Shown here: positions 15,001-24,473 of the stretch, in pieces
How positions within the stretch are numbered: the stretch's first letter is position 1
Layout: each line of letters opens with the position of its first letter
Assembly (NCBI GenBank): GCA_944989445.1
Contig: CALYLW010000339.1
Location: forward strand, 280,501-344,500
DNA length: 64,000 nucleotides
Direction of reading: 5' to 3'
Source of the DNA: Ampullaceana balthica
Lineage: Eukaryota; Mollusca; Gastropoda; Lymnaeidae
Position numbers and translations under genes: made by a program
The notes under the pieces: generated by a model
What the model was told of the DNA's origin: nothing
Databases searched by the model: none
What the model saw: only the letters and a program-made list of their open reading frames with translations

Positions 15001-18000
15001 TTAAGCACTAAGCACACTAGAAGTAGAAGAATGCTTTGTTTTTAAGACCCCATCCAAAATAATTAGCTATGACAAGATACTGTTTTAAATGTTAACAAGC
15101 TGATAGCTAGTATGCAGGAAAATTTATCTTTTATTCCAGCTGTTATAATTTAAAGCCACATCAGAAAAAAAGCTAAGTGGACACATTCCATAGATGCAGA
15201 GAATAATTTGTTTTGCCTACTGATAAATTGGATGGCCAAGGCTGCATTGGTGTATTACAAGACAACATTCTCTGTTGATCCTATTATTTATAATATATGA
15301 GAGAAGAAGCTCACTGGGCTTTTACAAAAACATATTTCTGCATTATCTGTTTCTTTTTATTCTTTCTTTTAAATAATCATAGCATTACTTCTTTATAATT
15401 ATTTTTTTACATCCAAAATATATTTTCAAAAAATCTAAGCACAGAGTGTTTTAGTAAGGATATGGGATGGGAAAACAAATCAACATAAGTTTTGTTGGAT
15501 TTTCTACTAAACATTTTTTAGTATAAAGTATGTAGGCTGTATTAAAAAGCAACTAATGTTTATTGAAACTGTAATCTATTTAAAATGTGTGTGCGTCCTA
15601 AAGATAAGACCCAAAAAATATATGTTTTTCATAAATTAAGTATTAAAGTGTAATAAGTATAATGTGTGCTAACTTTCCCAGCTTAATAAGTTAAAATTTT
15701 AAAAATAAATTTCACTTTTACAATGTGCACATTTTAGCACACTTAAATTTGTCTTATTTACATGGAGATTTTATTAGAAATATTCATCAGTTAATCATGC
15801 TGTCTTTAGGGATACTACTTCATGGTTTTAAAATGATGAGAGGAAATAAGTTTTGTCCATCCTGAAAAAGTTATTAAGTTTACTGTCAAATTACATTTGC
15901 ACTTTTTGAGGTAATGCGAGGATACTCATGTGAATAGATTTTTTCCCCATAATAAATAGACATTATATGGATATAAATCATTCATTTGAAATTATTATAA
16001 TAATACAAAATAATTTTAAATCAAGGTTTTAGCTCAAAGTAGTTATTATTAACAATGATGAATTTTTAAATTTAGATTTTTTTATTTGAGTTTTTAGTTT
16101 TTTTTAATTTAGTTTTTAAATTTAGTTAGCCATTCTTAGATTTTATATCAGCTCCAATAAAATTTCAGCTTTCTGTTGTCTTATTTATTAATGTTAAAGT
16201 TTCAATCATTTTTCATCACTTTTATGTGCAAATAAAATATTTCTTATAAACCATTTTAAAATATTTCTTATCAACCATTTTAATGTCTTTACAGAATCCT
16301 GTATGGCCATATATATTTCAAAACATCTAACACTTGTAAAAAGTTTGGCTAAACCAAACAGATTGGAATGTGTGATGCAATGCTATAAATAATTATTTCA
16401 TAATCAAAGGCAGTTTCCATTGAACATGTTAATCCAAAACAACCCTTGACAAGCAGATTGTCAAAGGTTATAAAGAGACCAGGGTGGTGGGTCTAATGAT
16501 ATTGATTTATTTTTTTACTTGAGGGCCTAGAGTAGTAATCAATACCTAATGGTTACAGCAGATGGAACAGGTAACACAACACTAGCTCCACAAAATTAAA
16601 AACTGAAAAATCTGCAGCTTTAATTCCCTGATGAATTAAATAGCTCCAGAAGAAATTGAAGAAAACATTGATGTTCAATGAATTATTTAAAAAAATAATA
16701 ATAATAAATCAGGGATTCAATAGACTAGTAATAAATCAATATAAAAATACTTTTATCCCCTGAAGAAATATAACACAAATGACTAAAAATTCAGCATTTA
16801 AATTAATGTACAAAGTAACCCTTTAAAATAAATTTTTTCACCTTAAGCACGGATCCAAGCGCATTTTGATGAAAGTTATTCTTCTAGAGTAAAAATGAAA
16901 AACTATCATTTATACAAGACAGCATTATCAATTTTAATCTCTTGCAGTCATTCAGGATTTCCTATCACTCTTATGTCAAAAATACTTGAACAATGTGAAT
17001 GATACTTCACAGACTTCAGGGGAGTGGCAGGTTCTCAAATAGTCAACCGAGGATAAAATTAAAACATGTCTTATACTTGGATGCAATAACCAAGACCAAA
17101 GTCAAACTATAATATATATGGAAAATCTCAAATAAGAATAAGTTTAGAGATGAGTCAATTAAAGTTTAATGTTGCAAAAATATTTTAGAACCCCTTATTT
17201 TATTTAAAATTTCGAATTAAGAGAATTGATTTATTTAGAGCTTAGAACAAAGAAAAAGTTTGACAAGCCTGGGCAGACAAATTATGAATTGCATGATAAA
17301 TTAAATTAGCAGAAAACTGAAAATATTAGTAAGTACCAATCCAGAAATTTCTCTCTTACTCTTCCTGTCACCTTGGAGTGCAAAGTAGAGGAAGGTCAAA
17401 ACAGGAGATAAGTATTCAATCTTCCAAATAAAGGAGGTATCCCATCATTAAAGTGAGAAGTGAGAAAAAAACAAAAACAAACAGGACATCTTCCATCCAT
17501 CCTCCCTCTCTCTGCCCATCTCCTTCCTCCCTCTCTCGCATGGCTCTTATTCTTCTCAATGTTTTTAATAGTTACGTCACTTCATTTCCAATAAATATTC
17601 AAGACTGTGAATATTTCTCATCTAATTATCCTGTGTGTAAGAAAGTAACTGTGTTAAAATATTATAAGAGTGATTTCAACCAGTCTTTTTTCCTGAGTGG
17701 TTTTTTTTTAAAACTTGTTATGTAGACTACCATTTAATTTGCTCATACATATTCAGTTGAGGCCCTGCCCTGCATACATCCTAAATCAAACCACCACCTT
17801 CCCCCTGTACACATAAGTATGAAAATCTCCTGAATCCAACCACCCTCCCCCCAAGTAAGTATGTAATATACAGATGGCCCCTTGGCCAAAAAACTGAGGT
17901 TAAAGTGATTCATATTCTCATAGATGTTCAACATTTAAACTTTTTTTTTAACTTATATCTGGAAAAGGATATCTTAAAAATGTGTGATGACAAATAGGGC

Positions 18001-18269
18001 AGGAAACGTGTGCCAAAATTGTTTAAAAATGGAAATGAAAAGCTGCTTCACACCACTATCTAATCAGTTAATGGGTTTTAAAGAGCAAGGAATAGTCTGA
18101 CAGCTCTTTACTTTCATAAGTGGTAGGATGGTGACAGAATATGATCGTCAATGTCGGGGATAACTAAGGATGTACAACTGGCAGAATTTCGGAAACTTTA
18201 CTATACATGATTTTGAAATGGAATTATGGTACTGGTTAGAGATAAATGACAAGCAAATATATATACATG

Positions 18270-18301
<32 letters not shown>

Positions 18302-18487
18302 TAAATTTTTCTCACATTCTCTGAACAAAGATCAAATAGACTATTTTTCAATTTGTCCTTGCCCTTTTCAAGCTTTTCTTTTTTTTTCTTCTTGTTTTTA
18401 AAGACATCAACAACTATTAATATATATGTCTTATATGTCTTACCTATCTGATTCTTTTGGCTTGACTTGTTTGTCTCCCGTAGGCAT
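21..18487 (-). CDS. NEK10: NEK10 (NIMA-related kinase 10), N-terminal part, multi-exon, 3' part outside window
   Basis: Fifteen exons on the minus strand join in phase: 18444-18487, 13557-13736, 13237-13335, 12883-13009, 12668-12746, 11061-11128, 10471-10550, 9786-9872, 6555-6644, 5127-5258, 4842-4935, 4167-4203, 3623-3771, 111-278 and, less surely, 21-63. All introns are GT-AG. The product starts MPTGDKQVKPKESD, like vertebrate NEK10. It continues with conserved stretches such as LRVLMCLRILLRDSSYQ, NLLRLLCADPQAREQVK, CCAALTELVLNDTNAQQIVQ and AFRALRFLFSMERNR. About 478 residues are seen up to 111, plus 14 if the last exon is real. This is the armadillo-repeat-like region that precedes the kinase domain; the catalytic domain lies left of the window. 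NEK10 is an atypical NIMA-family serine/threonine kinase linked to ciliary and DNA-damage functions in vertebrates (family knowledge). The start was chosen because the first exon matches the family N-terminus and splices in phase. Introns hold a satellite, SINEs and MITEs. Confidence 0.93.
111..278 (-). CDS. NEK10: NEK10 coding exon 14
   Basis: Fifty-six codons, phase 0 to 0, acceptor TTTCTCCAG and donor GTTAGT. It encodes QNAFRALRFLFSMERNRRL, then LFPPDLFEMFIDVGHYNREL, the best-conserved block before the kinase domain and nearly identical to vertebrate NEK10. Confidence 0.93.
730..3493. mobile_element. pogo/Tigger-like element, TA-flanked, decayed and composite
   Basis: The left end reads CAGTCGAACCCACTTACC and the right end, reverse-complemented, CAGTCGAAACCGCTTAAG. 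Both are flanked by TA (728-729 and 3494-3495), the target of Tc1/mariner/pogo elements. The subterminal stretch around 870-900 (AGCACAAAAGAGGGCCAAAT) recurs at 42699-42730 in a second truncated copy. No intact transposase frame is visible. A foldback element (1828-3101) appears nested inside. It lies in the NEK10 intron between exons 13 and 14. Confidence 0.6.
1828..3101. mobile_element. foldback-type element built of GCCGATAT units
   Basis: Starts AGGGGTCTACCGATAT (1828) and ends with its exact reverse complement (ATATCGGTAGACCCCT, ending 3101). The left terminal unit is repeated in tandem, with starts at 1828, 1997, 2137 and 2293 (periods 169, 140 and 156 bp). Each unit carries CCGATAT multimers and a GATGACGTCATTCTTAAATT block. 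The right end is dense in CCGATATCGG palindromes. No transposase is visible and I found no clear target duplication. Short open frames inside (1753-2063, 2507-2689) follow the repeat and are not genes. Confidence 0.65.
3623..3771 (-). CDS. NEK10: NEK10 coding exon 13
   Basis: Acceptor CCTTTTCAAG and donor GTATTA. Forty-nine whole codons after two bases, encoding CCAALTELVLNDTNAQQIVQ, then ANGLYSLGLLILPQ and a lysine-rich end. The CCAALTELVLNDTNA block is almost identical to vertebrate NEK10. Confidence 0.95.
4167..4203 (-). CDS. NEK10: NEK10 coding exon 12 (37-nt micro-exon)
   Basis: Acceptor TTTCAATTTCAG and donor GTAGTT. It encodes EEFFEHQFSLKK plus one base and supplies the phase needed between exons 11 and 13. 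The vertebrate counterpart is the IQENTFSLQA stretch. It is too short to show up in simple ORF calling. Confidence 0.85.
4842..4935 (-). CDS. NEK10: NEK10 coding exon 11
   Basis: Acceptor CCTTACAG and donor GTAAGG. Encodes ERKFVSERTDVSKNVLASAG and ends SNEEH. This is the poorly conserved linker that follows an ARM-like repeat; vertebrate NEK10 has DRNFVSDHSS at the same place. Confidence 0.85.
5127..5258 (-). CDS. NEK10: NEK10 coding exon 10
   Basis: Acceptor ATATTTTCAG and donor GTAAGT. Forty-three codons including QLHSDNVSLLWHIVWCLVLL and EIRQMGGIPLIL. It aligns with the vertebrate block LLHSDHLKLLWSIVW and has the helix pattern of an armadillo repeat. Confidence 0.95.
5320..5870. repeat. 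AT-rich MITE pair beginning GGGCTG
   Basis: AGGGCTGGTACTGATTT at 5320 is matched by an inverted end near 5742-5755 (CCGCAGCCCTG). A second similar stretch (GGGCTGTGGTAAATAATG, from 5780) runs on to about 5870. The interior is ATTAAT-rich. Around 5440-5510 it resembles 59845-59910 (CTCGCAGTAATTCCATGGC versus GTCGCTGTAATTCCATGGC). This is probably a non-autonomous hAT-like element; I saw no target duplication. Confidence 0.4.
6011..6298 (-). mobile_element. tRNA-derived SINE, copy 1
   Basis: On the minus strand the head reads GGTGGTCTAGTGGCAGTGCG (box A-like) and GGTTCGAATCC (box B), the internal RNA polymerase III promoter of tRNA-derived SINEs. A central domain carries the GACTCAGGGACG / CTAACACTAGTTAGG region. 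The 3' end is TCTTCTGCATAGAAGAAGCG followed by GATAAGATAAGATAA. That tail matches the 3' end of the local LINE family. Two more copies are at 14344-14622 and 58754-59022. Confidence 0.85.
6555..6644 (-). CDS. NEK10: NEK10 coding exon 9
   Basis: Acceptor TATTTTAG and donor GTATTG. Encodes LAANLLRLLCADPQAREQVK, then MEDGVPLLI, matching vertebrate ELLRLLCAEPQVKEQVK. Confidence 0.95.
7190..8961. repeat. 34-bp minisatellite array, about 52 copies
   Basis: The unit is AACCATTAAATAAGACATGATTTCCCAAATAATG, 34 bp, repeated without spacers. Copies are nearly identical. The main variation is binary, ACATGATT versus ACATCATT, plus three units with AATCATT in place of AACCATT. It fills much of the NEK10 intron between exons 8 and 9. 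The unit length is not a multiple of three and stops occur, so it is non-coding. Confidence 0.97.
9182..9754. mobile_element. MITE with TACCGTATATACTCG ends
   Basis: The left end TACCGTATATACTCGTTCTA and the reverse complement of the right end (TACTGTATAAACTCGTTCTA) form imperfect terminal inverted repeats. Internal GGGTCGGCTTACGAGCGGGT occurs near both ends. The element ends 31 bp from the splice donor of NEK10 exon 8. It has no coding capacity. The superfamily is uncertain; palindromic MITEs with related ends are common in invertebrates. Confidence 0.65.
9786..9872 (-). CDS. NEK10: NEK10 coding exon 8
   Basis: Acceptor TTTATTCAG and donor GTTAGT. Encodes VGPRLRIGELNAVEMLLRII, then QEYDTISK; the vertebrate sequence has ISELNIVENLLMILHEYD. 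A MITE begins 31 bp beyond the donor. Confidence 0.92.
10471..10550 (-). CDS. NEK10: NEK10 coding exon 7
   Basis: Acceptor TTCTCAG and donor GTAATA. Encodes PLVRLLTATDVLVLHCSLYA, then LIGLAQ, matching vertebrate TLVNLLGARDTNVLLGSLLA, a typical armadillo helix. Confidence 0.94.
11061..11128 (-). CDS. NEK10: NEK10 coding exon 6
   Basis: Acceptor ATTTTTAG and donor GTAAGT. Encodes IFQKLSASVDRCEKLVACEA and ends HR; the vertebrate sequence starts IFQKLAAVKDQ. Confidence 0.92.
12668..12746 (-). CDS. NEK10: NEK10 coding exon 5
   Basis: Acceptor ATATTTCAG and donor GTAAGA. Encodes YFQKITEEYLYSRDGPFLAD, then ILKEMT. It aligns with vertebrate YMEIVANEYL...LVNMT. Confidence 0.92.
12883..13009 (-). CDS. 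NEK10: NEK10 coding exon 4
   Basis: Acceptor TTCTCTAG and donor GTTTTT. Encodes EWLSSAPLENVLRVLMCLRI, then LLRDSSYQKQFFTLDGLKSL. Vertebrate NEK10 has EWVNRAPSIHFLRVLICLRL at this position. This exon gave the first firm identification of the gene. Confidence 0.96.
13237..13335 (-). CDS. NEK10: NEK10 coding exon 3
   Basis: Acceptor TTTTAAAAACAG and donor GTGAGT. Encodes LKYKDERQFSSHPHHTYFLE, then MCVCLTKNRLCS; vertebrate NYKNERNFSKHPQRKLFQEI then LVKNRLIS. Confidence 0.92.
13557..13736 (-). CDS. NEK10: NEK10 coding exon 2
   Basis: Acceptor TTTTTATTTCAG and donor GTGAAT. Encodes DAKQLCHLLALISAPASKQP, then LPSVKYPLSL and ends SELQNF. The vertebrate counterpart has DLKRLRCLLNVQSSKQQLPA and ELENF. 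The middle is low-complexity Ser/Pro. Confidence 0.9.
14150..14345. repeat. direct tandem duplication (about 103-bp unit) beside SINE copy 2
   Basis: TTAACATTATAACTGCTTAT through ACACAAGACATCTTATCTTA occurs twice in a row (from 14153 and from 14255) with a single difference near the middle (CCATGCAT versus CCACGCAT). The second copy leads directly into the GATAA-type tail of the SINE. It looks like a recent local duplication beside the insertion. Confidence 0.85.
14344..14622 (-). mobile_element. tRNA-derived SINE, copy 2
   Basis: Same family as 6011-6298 and clearly alignable over the full length. The head reads GCGGTGGTCGAGTGGCAGCG and GGTTCGAATCC. The 3' tail is TCTTCTGCATAGAAGGAGCG then TATAGATAAGATAAGAT. 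It is transcribed in the same direction as NEK10. Confidence 0.87.
18444..18487 (-). CDS. NEK10: NEK10 coding exon 1 with start codon
   Basis: ATG at 18487-18485, then PTGDKQVKPKESD and two bases before donor GTAAGA. Human NEK10 starts MPDQDKKVKTTEKS, so both start and reading frame are supported. It joins exon 2 in phase across a 4.7-kb intron. The 5' UTR and promoter are not resolved. Confidence 0.85.
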
Positions 18488-18772
18488 GGTAGGGTAAGGC
18501 GGACATTTATATGATGTTCGTGGACAGAATGGAATAACTATGCCTTCTTAAGTCTGTGACATCATGGTATGGCATGCATAGTTGCAGTTTTCTTTTAAAT
18601 AAAAAAAAAGATATATATTTTTTGTGGTAGTGTATAAAAAATAGTTCATAACTTTAAAACAATCCTGGCATCAATTAACGTTTGTAGCTAAGTTATTAAT
18701 CTAAATACATGTACTTAGCACACACAAATTTTTAGCCATAATGTAACAAAATTTGTTTTAGCTACTATCATT

Positions 18773-18956
18773 TACCGTATTTTTTGCCCTATAAGAAGCA
18801 CTTTTTCTTCCCCAAAACCGGGGGACAAAAGTTGGTGCGTCTTATACGATGAATAGACAGTATTTGGTACAGAATCTTTTTATTTCTAGATTTTCCTCCT
18901 ATAAAATTGGGTGCATCTTATATTCCGAAGTGACTTATAAGGTGAAAAATACGGTA
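18773..18956. mobile_element. palindromic MITE (TACCGTATTTTTTGCCC type)
   Basis: A 184-bp element whose ends are TACCGTATTTTTTGCCCTAT and, inverted, TACCGTATTTTTCACCTTAT. The interior is T-rich with CTTATA motifs near both ends. It lies just upstream of the NEK10 first coding exon, within 290 bp of the start codon, so it may sit in or near the promoter or 5' UTR. No coding capacity. Confidence 0.7.
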
Positions 18957-19137
18957 GTGCTCACAAGAACAATACCAAATGACTAATAGACTACACACAT
19001 TTGTTACCATATATAAGATTTAATTAAGATCATAACTTATGCTTTGCATATTCTTCACCAATGTAAAACAGAACTAAAATGTTAATGATAAGCTTACTAA
19101 TAACTAATTGCATTAGAAAACCTTACATACTCTAAGC

Positions 19138-20454
19138 CAGGGGTGGGCAAACTACGGCCCGAGGGCCGCATGCGGCCTGCCAGAGCATATTATGTGGCCC
19201 GTACATGATGCAATCTTATGTCGATGTTAATTTTGTTTGTTTAGAATTTTCCCTATATTTTTAAAATTTTATTCTGAGAATTTGATTCGAATCTAGGGAA
19301 AATAAATCGGTTTTATATTGTTAACATCCTTATTTGGAACTACATTTCAGCTCAATCGGAAGATGCTTTTGTTTACGATTTGCATATTAGCGGTCTTGTA
19401 AAAATTGTATTTTAAAAATAGATGTTGATTAAACCATGAGAGCTGCCAAAAAGAGAAAGATTGAGGACGAATATCGTGTTTTTAATGATGAATGGACTGC
19501 TAAATATTGCTTCACGAGAGTTGGCAGCAAAGCAGTCTGCTTGCTGTGCTATGAGTGTGTGAGTGTCTTTAAGGAGTACAACTTTAAAAGACAAAACCAA
19601 ACAAAACTTTGGGATTTCTGGCACAATTTAACGAAGGAAGAGAGAGAAGGGAAATGGCAAGAGTTAGTTAATACAGTAATTTAAAGAAGCAGAAAACTGA
19701 TTTCACCAAACAGACTTTAATTCAAGATGCAGCAACCGAAGCCAGTTAGGTGCTGTCCCATAAAATTGTAAAATGGAACAAGCACACAGGACACAGCACA
19801 ATTGTTGGTATTTAAACGGGGAATAAAACTCTTTTTGAGCTTACCGAAGAATTAATTAGTGTTGGGCCACTCAAAGACACAACTACAGGCCAGTATTTAT
19901 TTAATGCTGTTGAGAACTGTGTTGAAAGAACTGGGTTGTGGTGGAACAAGATATCAAATGTAACAACCCATGGAGCGCGTGCTTTGACTGGGAAATACGT
20001 AGGTCTTGTGAAGTTGATAACTGCATTGTGTTATCCATCAGGAAAGTCTGTGCAAATCGCAACCAGTAAATTGGTTCCACAATTCAAGAATATAATCCAA
20101 AATTGTCAACAGTTGCATACTTCTCATTAAATATAATTGTACTCTATGGTCAGTTTGTATAATGTAAACTATGTTCCTACTTCTTCATAGTCATGATAAC
20201 AGGTAACAATAAACTTTTGTTGAAATAATATTGAATAGTAAAATCTTATTATCAAATAAATAAAACTATTTAAAATGTAATGCACATGTGTAATAAAGTG
20301 TGAATGTGAAATAGAATAAGTACATGGTTATAATCACTAATTCATATATTATACGTTGTAAATTGTAATTAAAGTAGACAAAATATATATGTGGCCCACC
20401 TATAACAATAAAGTTTTCAATGCGCCCTCCGTAGAAAAAGTTTGCCCACCCCTG
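19138..20454 (+). mobile_element. hAT transposon, internally deleted, with 8-bp TSD
   Basis: The terminal inverted repeats are CAGGGGTGGGCAAAC and GTTTGCCCACCCCTG, typical of hAT elements. The flanks are CTCTAAGC (19130-19137) and ATCTAAGC (20455-20462), an 8-bp target duplication with one mismatch. The inside carries a transposase fragment (19436-19684) related to the hAT transposases from which GTF2IRD2 and ZBED proteins derive. The catalytic region is missing or broken. Confidence 0.9.
19436..19684 (+). pseudogene. hAT transposase N-terminal fragment (BED zinc-finger-like)
   Basis: Eighty-two residues: KKRKIEDEYRVFNDEWTAKY, then VGSKAVCLLCYECVSVFKEY. The CLLC pair and the following basic stretch match the N-terminal zinc-binding domain of GTF2IRD2/ZBED-type hAT transposases. 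Further remnants follow to about 20128 in shifted frames (for example MWWNKISNVTTHGARALTGK at 19936). The 600-residue transposase is therefore badly truncated and not functional. Confidence 0.8.
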
Positions 20455-20975
20455 ATCTAAGCAATTTTTGAAAGATATTTTTACAATTTAATTCAAGCTT
20501 TTTATTAAACATTGATTTTAATGTCATTTCATCATAAAAATTCAAAACATTCATTACCAGTCTCTCTCCCCCAATCCCTAAAGTCACACAAAAATATGTC
20601 TTAACTCCTAAGAAGAATGTTTGTTGAGCAAATTAATAATGGTTAAAAATATTTGTATGCATAAATATAGCCTAAATATATATAAATTATATCGTAGTAT
20701 ATATATATATTAAATTCTCTTTGCTTTGACAAACCTTTAGTAAATTTGAAAGCTAACAGAAAAACTGCATACACTATAAACATGATATTATACACACACA
20801 AAATATAAGTCCTCACTAGGCTTTAGCACATTAAAATCTTTTTTGTCAGGCAGCTATTTTGGCTATTAACCATAAAAGCAACAACAATGGTCCATGTTTG
20901 TAACCTGTATAGGAACTAAACTCCTCTTTCTACAGGCATTTGTATTTATGCTTCATAGTTTGACTAGAAAATAGA

Positions 20976-21732
20976 ATCAATTAAATCAGAACAAGATAGC
21001 AAAATTTTACAAAAAGACCTAGATGAATTGATAAAATGGGAGAGTTTCCACCCAGAAAAGTGTCAACTGTTAAGAGTAACAAAGAAAAAGAAACAAATAA
21101 ATTCAAAATATTTCATTCATGGAAAGGAACTAACCCAAACTAAAGATGCAAAATACTTAGGAGTCATAATAAATGAGAAATTATCATGGAATCCCCATGT
21201 CAATGTAGTTATTAAAAAATCAAACAAAACCTTAGGCTTTATAAAAAGAAACCTTTACAAATGTAATAAAAATAAATAACTAAAATGCTATCTCACTTTG
21301 GTGAGACCTGTACTAGAATATGCATCTTCTGTATGGGACCCATCCACCAAAGAAAACATTGATAAACTAGAACAAATCCAAAAAAGAGCTGCCAGATTCA
21401 TCACTGGAGAATATTCAAAACTGACTAGAATAACACCATTAGTTAAATCATTAAACCTTGAAACACTAGAGGATAGAAGGACCAAGAGCAAAGTAGTAAT
21501 CATACATAAAGCAATTAACTCTAATTTAGAAATACAACACAAAGATAACTTAATACAACCCTCAGATAGACATAAGGATAAAAACACCTTTCTTATTTCG
21601 TATGCGAGAACAAACTCATACAAATTTTCGTTCTTCCCGTCCGGAATTCGGGCGTGGAATGGGTTGCCTGAAGAAACCAGGAAAGCCAACACTTTATCAA
21701 CATTTAAAACTCTAATAAGAATGCAGGACTAA
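20976..21732 (+). pseudogene. reverse transcriptase C-terminal region (jockey/I-superfamily-like), one nonsense codon
   Basis: The thumb and C-terminal region of a LINE reverse transcriptase: KYLGVIINEKLSWNPHVN is the classical post-palm motif, and PVLEYASSVWDPSTKENIDK with IQKRAARFITG follows in the typical order. The palm with the YADD motif and the endonuclease are absent (5' truncation). A TAA at 21277 separates the two halves, which are otherwise in one frame. Clade assignment is by motif memory only. Confidence 0.85.
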
Positions 21733-21803
21733 ACACAAACCATAGATAAGCGTAGGATGCAATAATCTTCTGTATAGAAGGAGCGTCTGAAACAGATAAG
21801 ATA
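20976..21803 (+). mobile_element. 5'-truncated jockey-like LINE, 3' part of RT ORF plus tail
   Basis: One reading frame from 20976 to 21732 encodes the C-terminal part of a non-LTR reverse transcriptase. It includes WESFHPEKCQLLRVTKKK, KYLGVIINEKLSWNPHV, LVRPVLEYASSVWDP, QKRAARFITG and WNGLPEETR. One in-frame stop (21277-21279) breaks it. It is followed by GGATGCAATAATCTTCTGTA, GAAGGAGCGTCTG and GATAAGATAAG. The same 3' end is found in the SINEs. Related copies: 22384-22755, 37923-37976 and 61239-62854. Confidence 0.88.
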
Positions 21804-22383
21804 AGTTTTTCATTATTGATCATGAGCAGTTAAGAACAGTTAAAAGAGTAAAAGTATTCAACTAATTATAAAACTAGTTATTATTTTTAAATAATGTCAA
21901 CAGTTAAACAAATAAAATTAAAAATGACAAATTGGTGTGATTAAATTAGCCATAGTGTTGTACATCAGCTGTTGAAAACCTAAGACTTATAAAAAGCAAG
22001 AAATGATTTGAATTTTGAATAAGTTAAGAGGCCTTTCAATTGATTAATTAACAGTCAAGTAATACCAGTATGTATGATTCCATTTAAACATGGAGTTTGA
22101 ATGAGAGTTAAGAACTAGAGCTAAAACAGGTAAACAAATATACTTTTTTTTTAAAATAATAAATAGTGCCTTTTAATTTTTATATTTAAATTAATAAACT
22201 GATTCCCTGCTCTTGTTCTGGGCAAGTTGTCCCACTTTATCTTTGTTGCCACACTCCTCTCAGTTACGATTCTCCACTGATCTACCAGCTTTGTTGTAAG
22301 TAATGTACATACATTTCTAATGGTTAATTGTTATGTATCAGTAATAAACACATTTTTTTAAAACTAATCACTCCCTTAATCAT

Positions 22384-22755
22384 TAGTTAAATCATTAAAC
22401 CTCGAAACACTAAAGAATAGAAGAACCAAGAGCAAAGTAGTAATCATACATAAAGCAATTAATTCTAATTTAGAAATACAACACAAAGATAACTTAATAC
22501 AACCCTCAGATAGACATAAGGATAAAAACGCCTTTCTTATTCCGTATGCAAGAACAAACACATACAAGTTTTCCTTCTTCCCGTCCGGAATTCGGGCGTG
22601 GAATGGATTGCCTGAAGAATCCAGGAAAACCAACACTTTATCAACATTTAAATCTCTAATAAAAATGCAGGACTAAACACAACAAACCATAGATAAGCAT
22701 AGGACGCAATAATCTTCTGTATAAAAGGAGCGTCTGTAAACAGATAAGATAAGAT
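22384..22755 (+). mobile_element. severely 5'-truncated copy of the same LINE
   Basis: Aligns with 21438-21803 at high identity, from TTAGTTAAATCATTAAACCT to the GATAAGATAAGATAA tail. It encodes only the last roughly 95 residues of the RT, with small changes. It ends GGACGCAATAATCTTCTGTA, AAAGGAGCGTCTGTAAACAG. Confidence 0.9.
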
Positions 22756-22811
22756 AAAATAATCATCTCTTAATTATTCCATAACTGATGCTTAGAATGG
22801 AGCTGAATTAA

Positions 22812-24473
22812 GGGGCCGTCCATAAATAACGTCACGCGATTTTGGCAGATTTTTAACCCCCCCCCCTCGTCACAAAAAGTTAGACCCCCCTCTAAAAATA
22901 CATCACAAAGCAAAGCTTAGACCCCCCTCCAAAAAAAAACAAAAAAACATTATTTTCTATTTGAAAATAAGTATGTTTCAAATCACTTTTATTGTCATTT
23001 AAGTATTTATTATTTATTTAGTGATGGTCTACATTGTAATATCGTTACCGCGTGAAGCATTTTTTTCAAAACGTTTAACCGGCCTTCAAAAAACAAACTG
23101 TGTTAACATCCCTAGATTATATTTTATTTTAATGAATACAAATTAAACATTGACTGTTAATCATCACGGTTAACGTCTTTGTTTAGAAAAAAAAATTTTT
23201 AAATAATACTTTAAAATAATTTTAAAAGGTATTTTTTAAAAATCCCTCAATTGACTGACGGGCATCCCGTAAGAAAGAGGTCGGCGAACAGGGGTAAATA
23301 ACCTCATCTGGGGTCAAAAGGGAATTCTTGGCAGTAATGCAGAGTCATTTGGGACATATAACAGCCACTACAATCCACTAGATATATTAAAATATGTCAT
23401 GTGTACGTGAACGCTTGGAACATATGCCCATTATTGAACTGGTTCCTTCCAGAAAAGGCATTTTTTAAAAATTTGACAACTATGTAGATTTCTTACCTAC
23501 GTACTATACGAAGACACCTAAATCCACACTACTTTCATTTATATTGACACGAGTGACAATAATCTTAATCCACATGACTTGACTGTATCAAGTATCCTTT
23601 CTGTGATATTTAAAATTAATGCCTTAAAAACAGCTGAGAAGAAAAGCTGTTTTGTGCTCCTCTCGAATTACGATGTCAAGAATTTGATGCATTAAATAAA
23701 GTTAATTAATATTTGATAACTTTTAAATGGGCTAATTTATCATTATATCTAGAATGGCCAAGGGTGTTTGACCAAAAATCAACCGAACAATTATATCAAA
23801 CTTAAAACATTTATAATTCTATCAAATAGATTCCACCCCCCCCCCATTTTTTTTTAAGGAAAAGGATATTCTGTGTCGTTTTGACTTAAAATATCTACAC
23901 ATAATCCTATTCAGATCATTTTTAGACACTTGTCATGCTTGTAAAACTCACCATTAGCATTTTTTTTTGGTGCTAACAACGATCCCCAAATCCCCGAGTC
24001 ATGTGAGCAGGACCTAGAGTCTCGGGGTTGGGGGGTAACGCACACATAAACTTGTATATTTTGGGGTAACGGGCACAAAAGTTCGCCGACGGAGCTGCGG
24101 TTACATCACAAATGCTTTGATGTCAACATCAAACGACACAGTGTAACAATTTCATATTTTATCTTGTGAGTTCTCAAACTTAAGGATTATAATTAGATTT
24201 AATTTTCGTCTCTTGATAGCGTCAACTAGCGTCTGATGCCCTACCGACCAGCACATTGAGAAGCCCTGATTTTAAAAAAAATAAAATAATTTTTTTTTAA
24301 AAAGTCATTAAATAAATTGTAAGCCACCAAATATTTCAGTGGAAATTTTATTTAAAGTTACCCTTTTGATGTGACGTCACATTTCTTCAACCCCCTTCCC
24401 TCCCCCTCGTCACACATCGTCACAAAAGTGTGACCCCCCCCCCAGGAGCGTGACGTCATTTATGGACGGCCCC
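22812..24473. mobile_element. TAA-flanked MITE with GGGGCCGTCCATAAAT ends
   Basis: The left terminus GGGGCCGTCCATAAATAACG and the reverse-complemented right terminus GGGGCCGTCCATAAATGACG agree except for one base. TAA borders both sides (22809-22811 and 24474-24476), which fits a 3-bp PIF/Harbinger-type target duplication. The 1.66-kb interior has no transposase frame. Subterminal C-runs (CCCCCCCCTCGTCACAAAA) occur on both sides. Confidence 0.8.

Larger units (their letters stand above)
13737..18443. other. NEK10 intron 1 (largest NEK10 intron in the window)
   Basis: A 4.7-kb intron between the first two coding exons. It contains a tandem duplication (14150-14345), SINE copy 2 (14344-14622) and a TA microsatellite at 18263-18301. 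The rest (14650-18250) is AT-rich with no exon, RNA gene or recognisable element that I can support. Open frames at 17453-17725 and 17743-17934 show no conserved features. Confidence 0.75.

Noticed and set aside
19936..20130. Independent small gene MWWNKISNVTTHG...
   Set aside because: It is a later piece of the same decayed hAT transposase (compare GTF2IRD2-type sequences).
21288..22636. Minus-strand open frames of 134 and 86 residues
   Set aside because: Shadows of the LINE reverse transcriptase on the plus strand.
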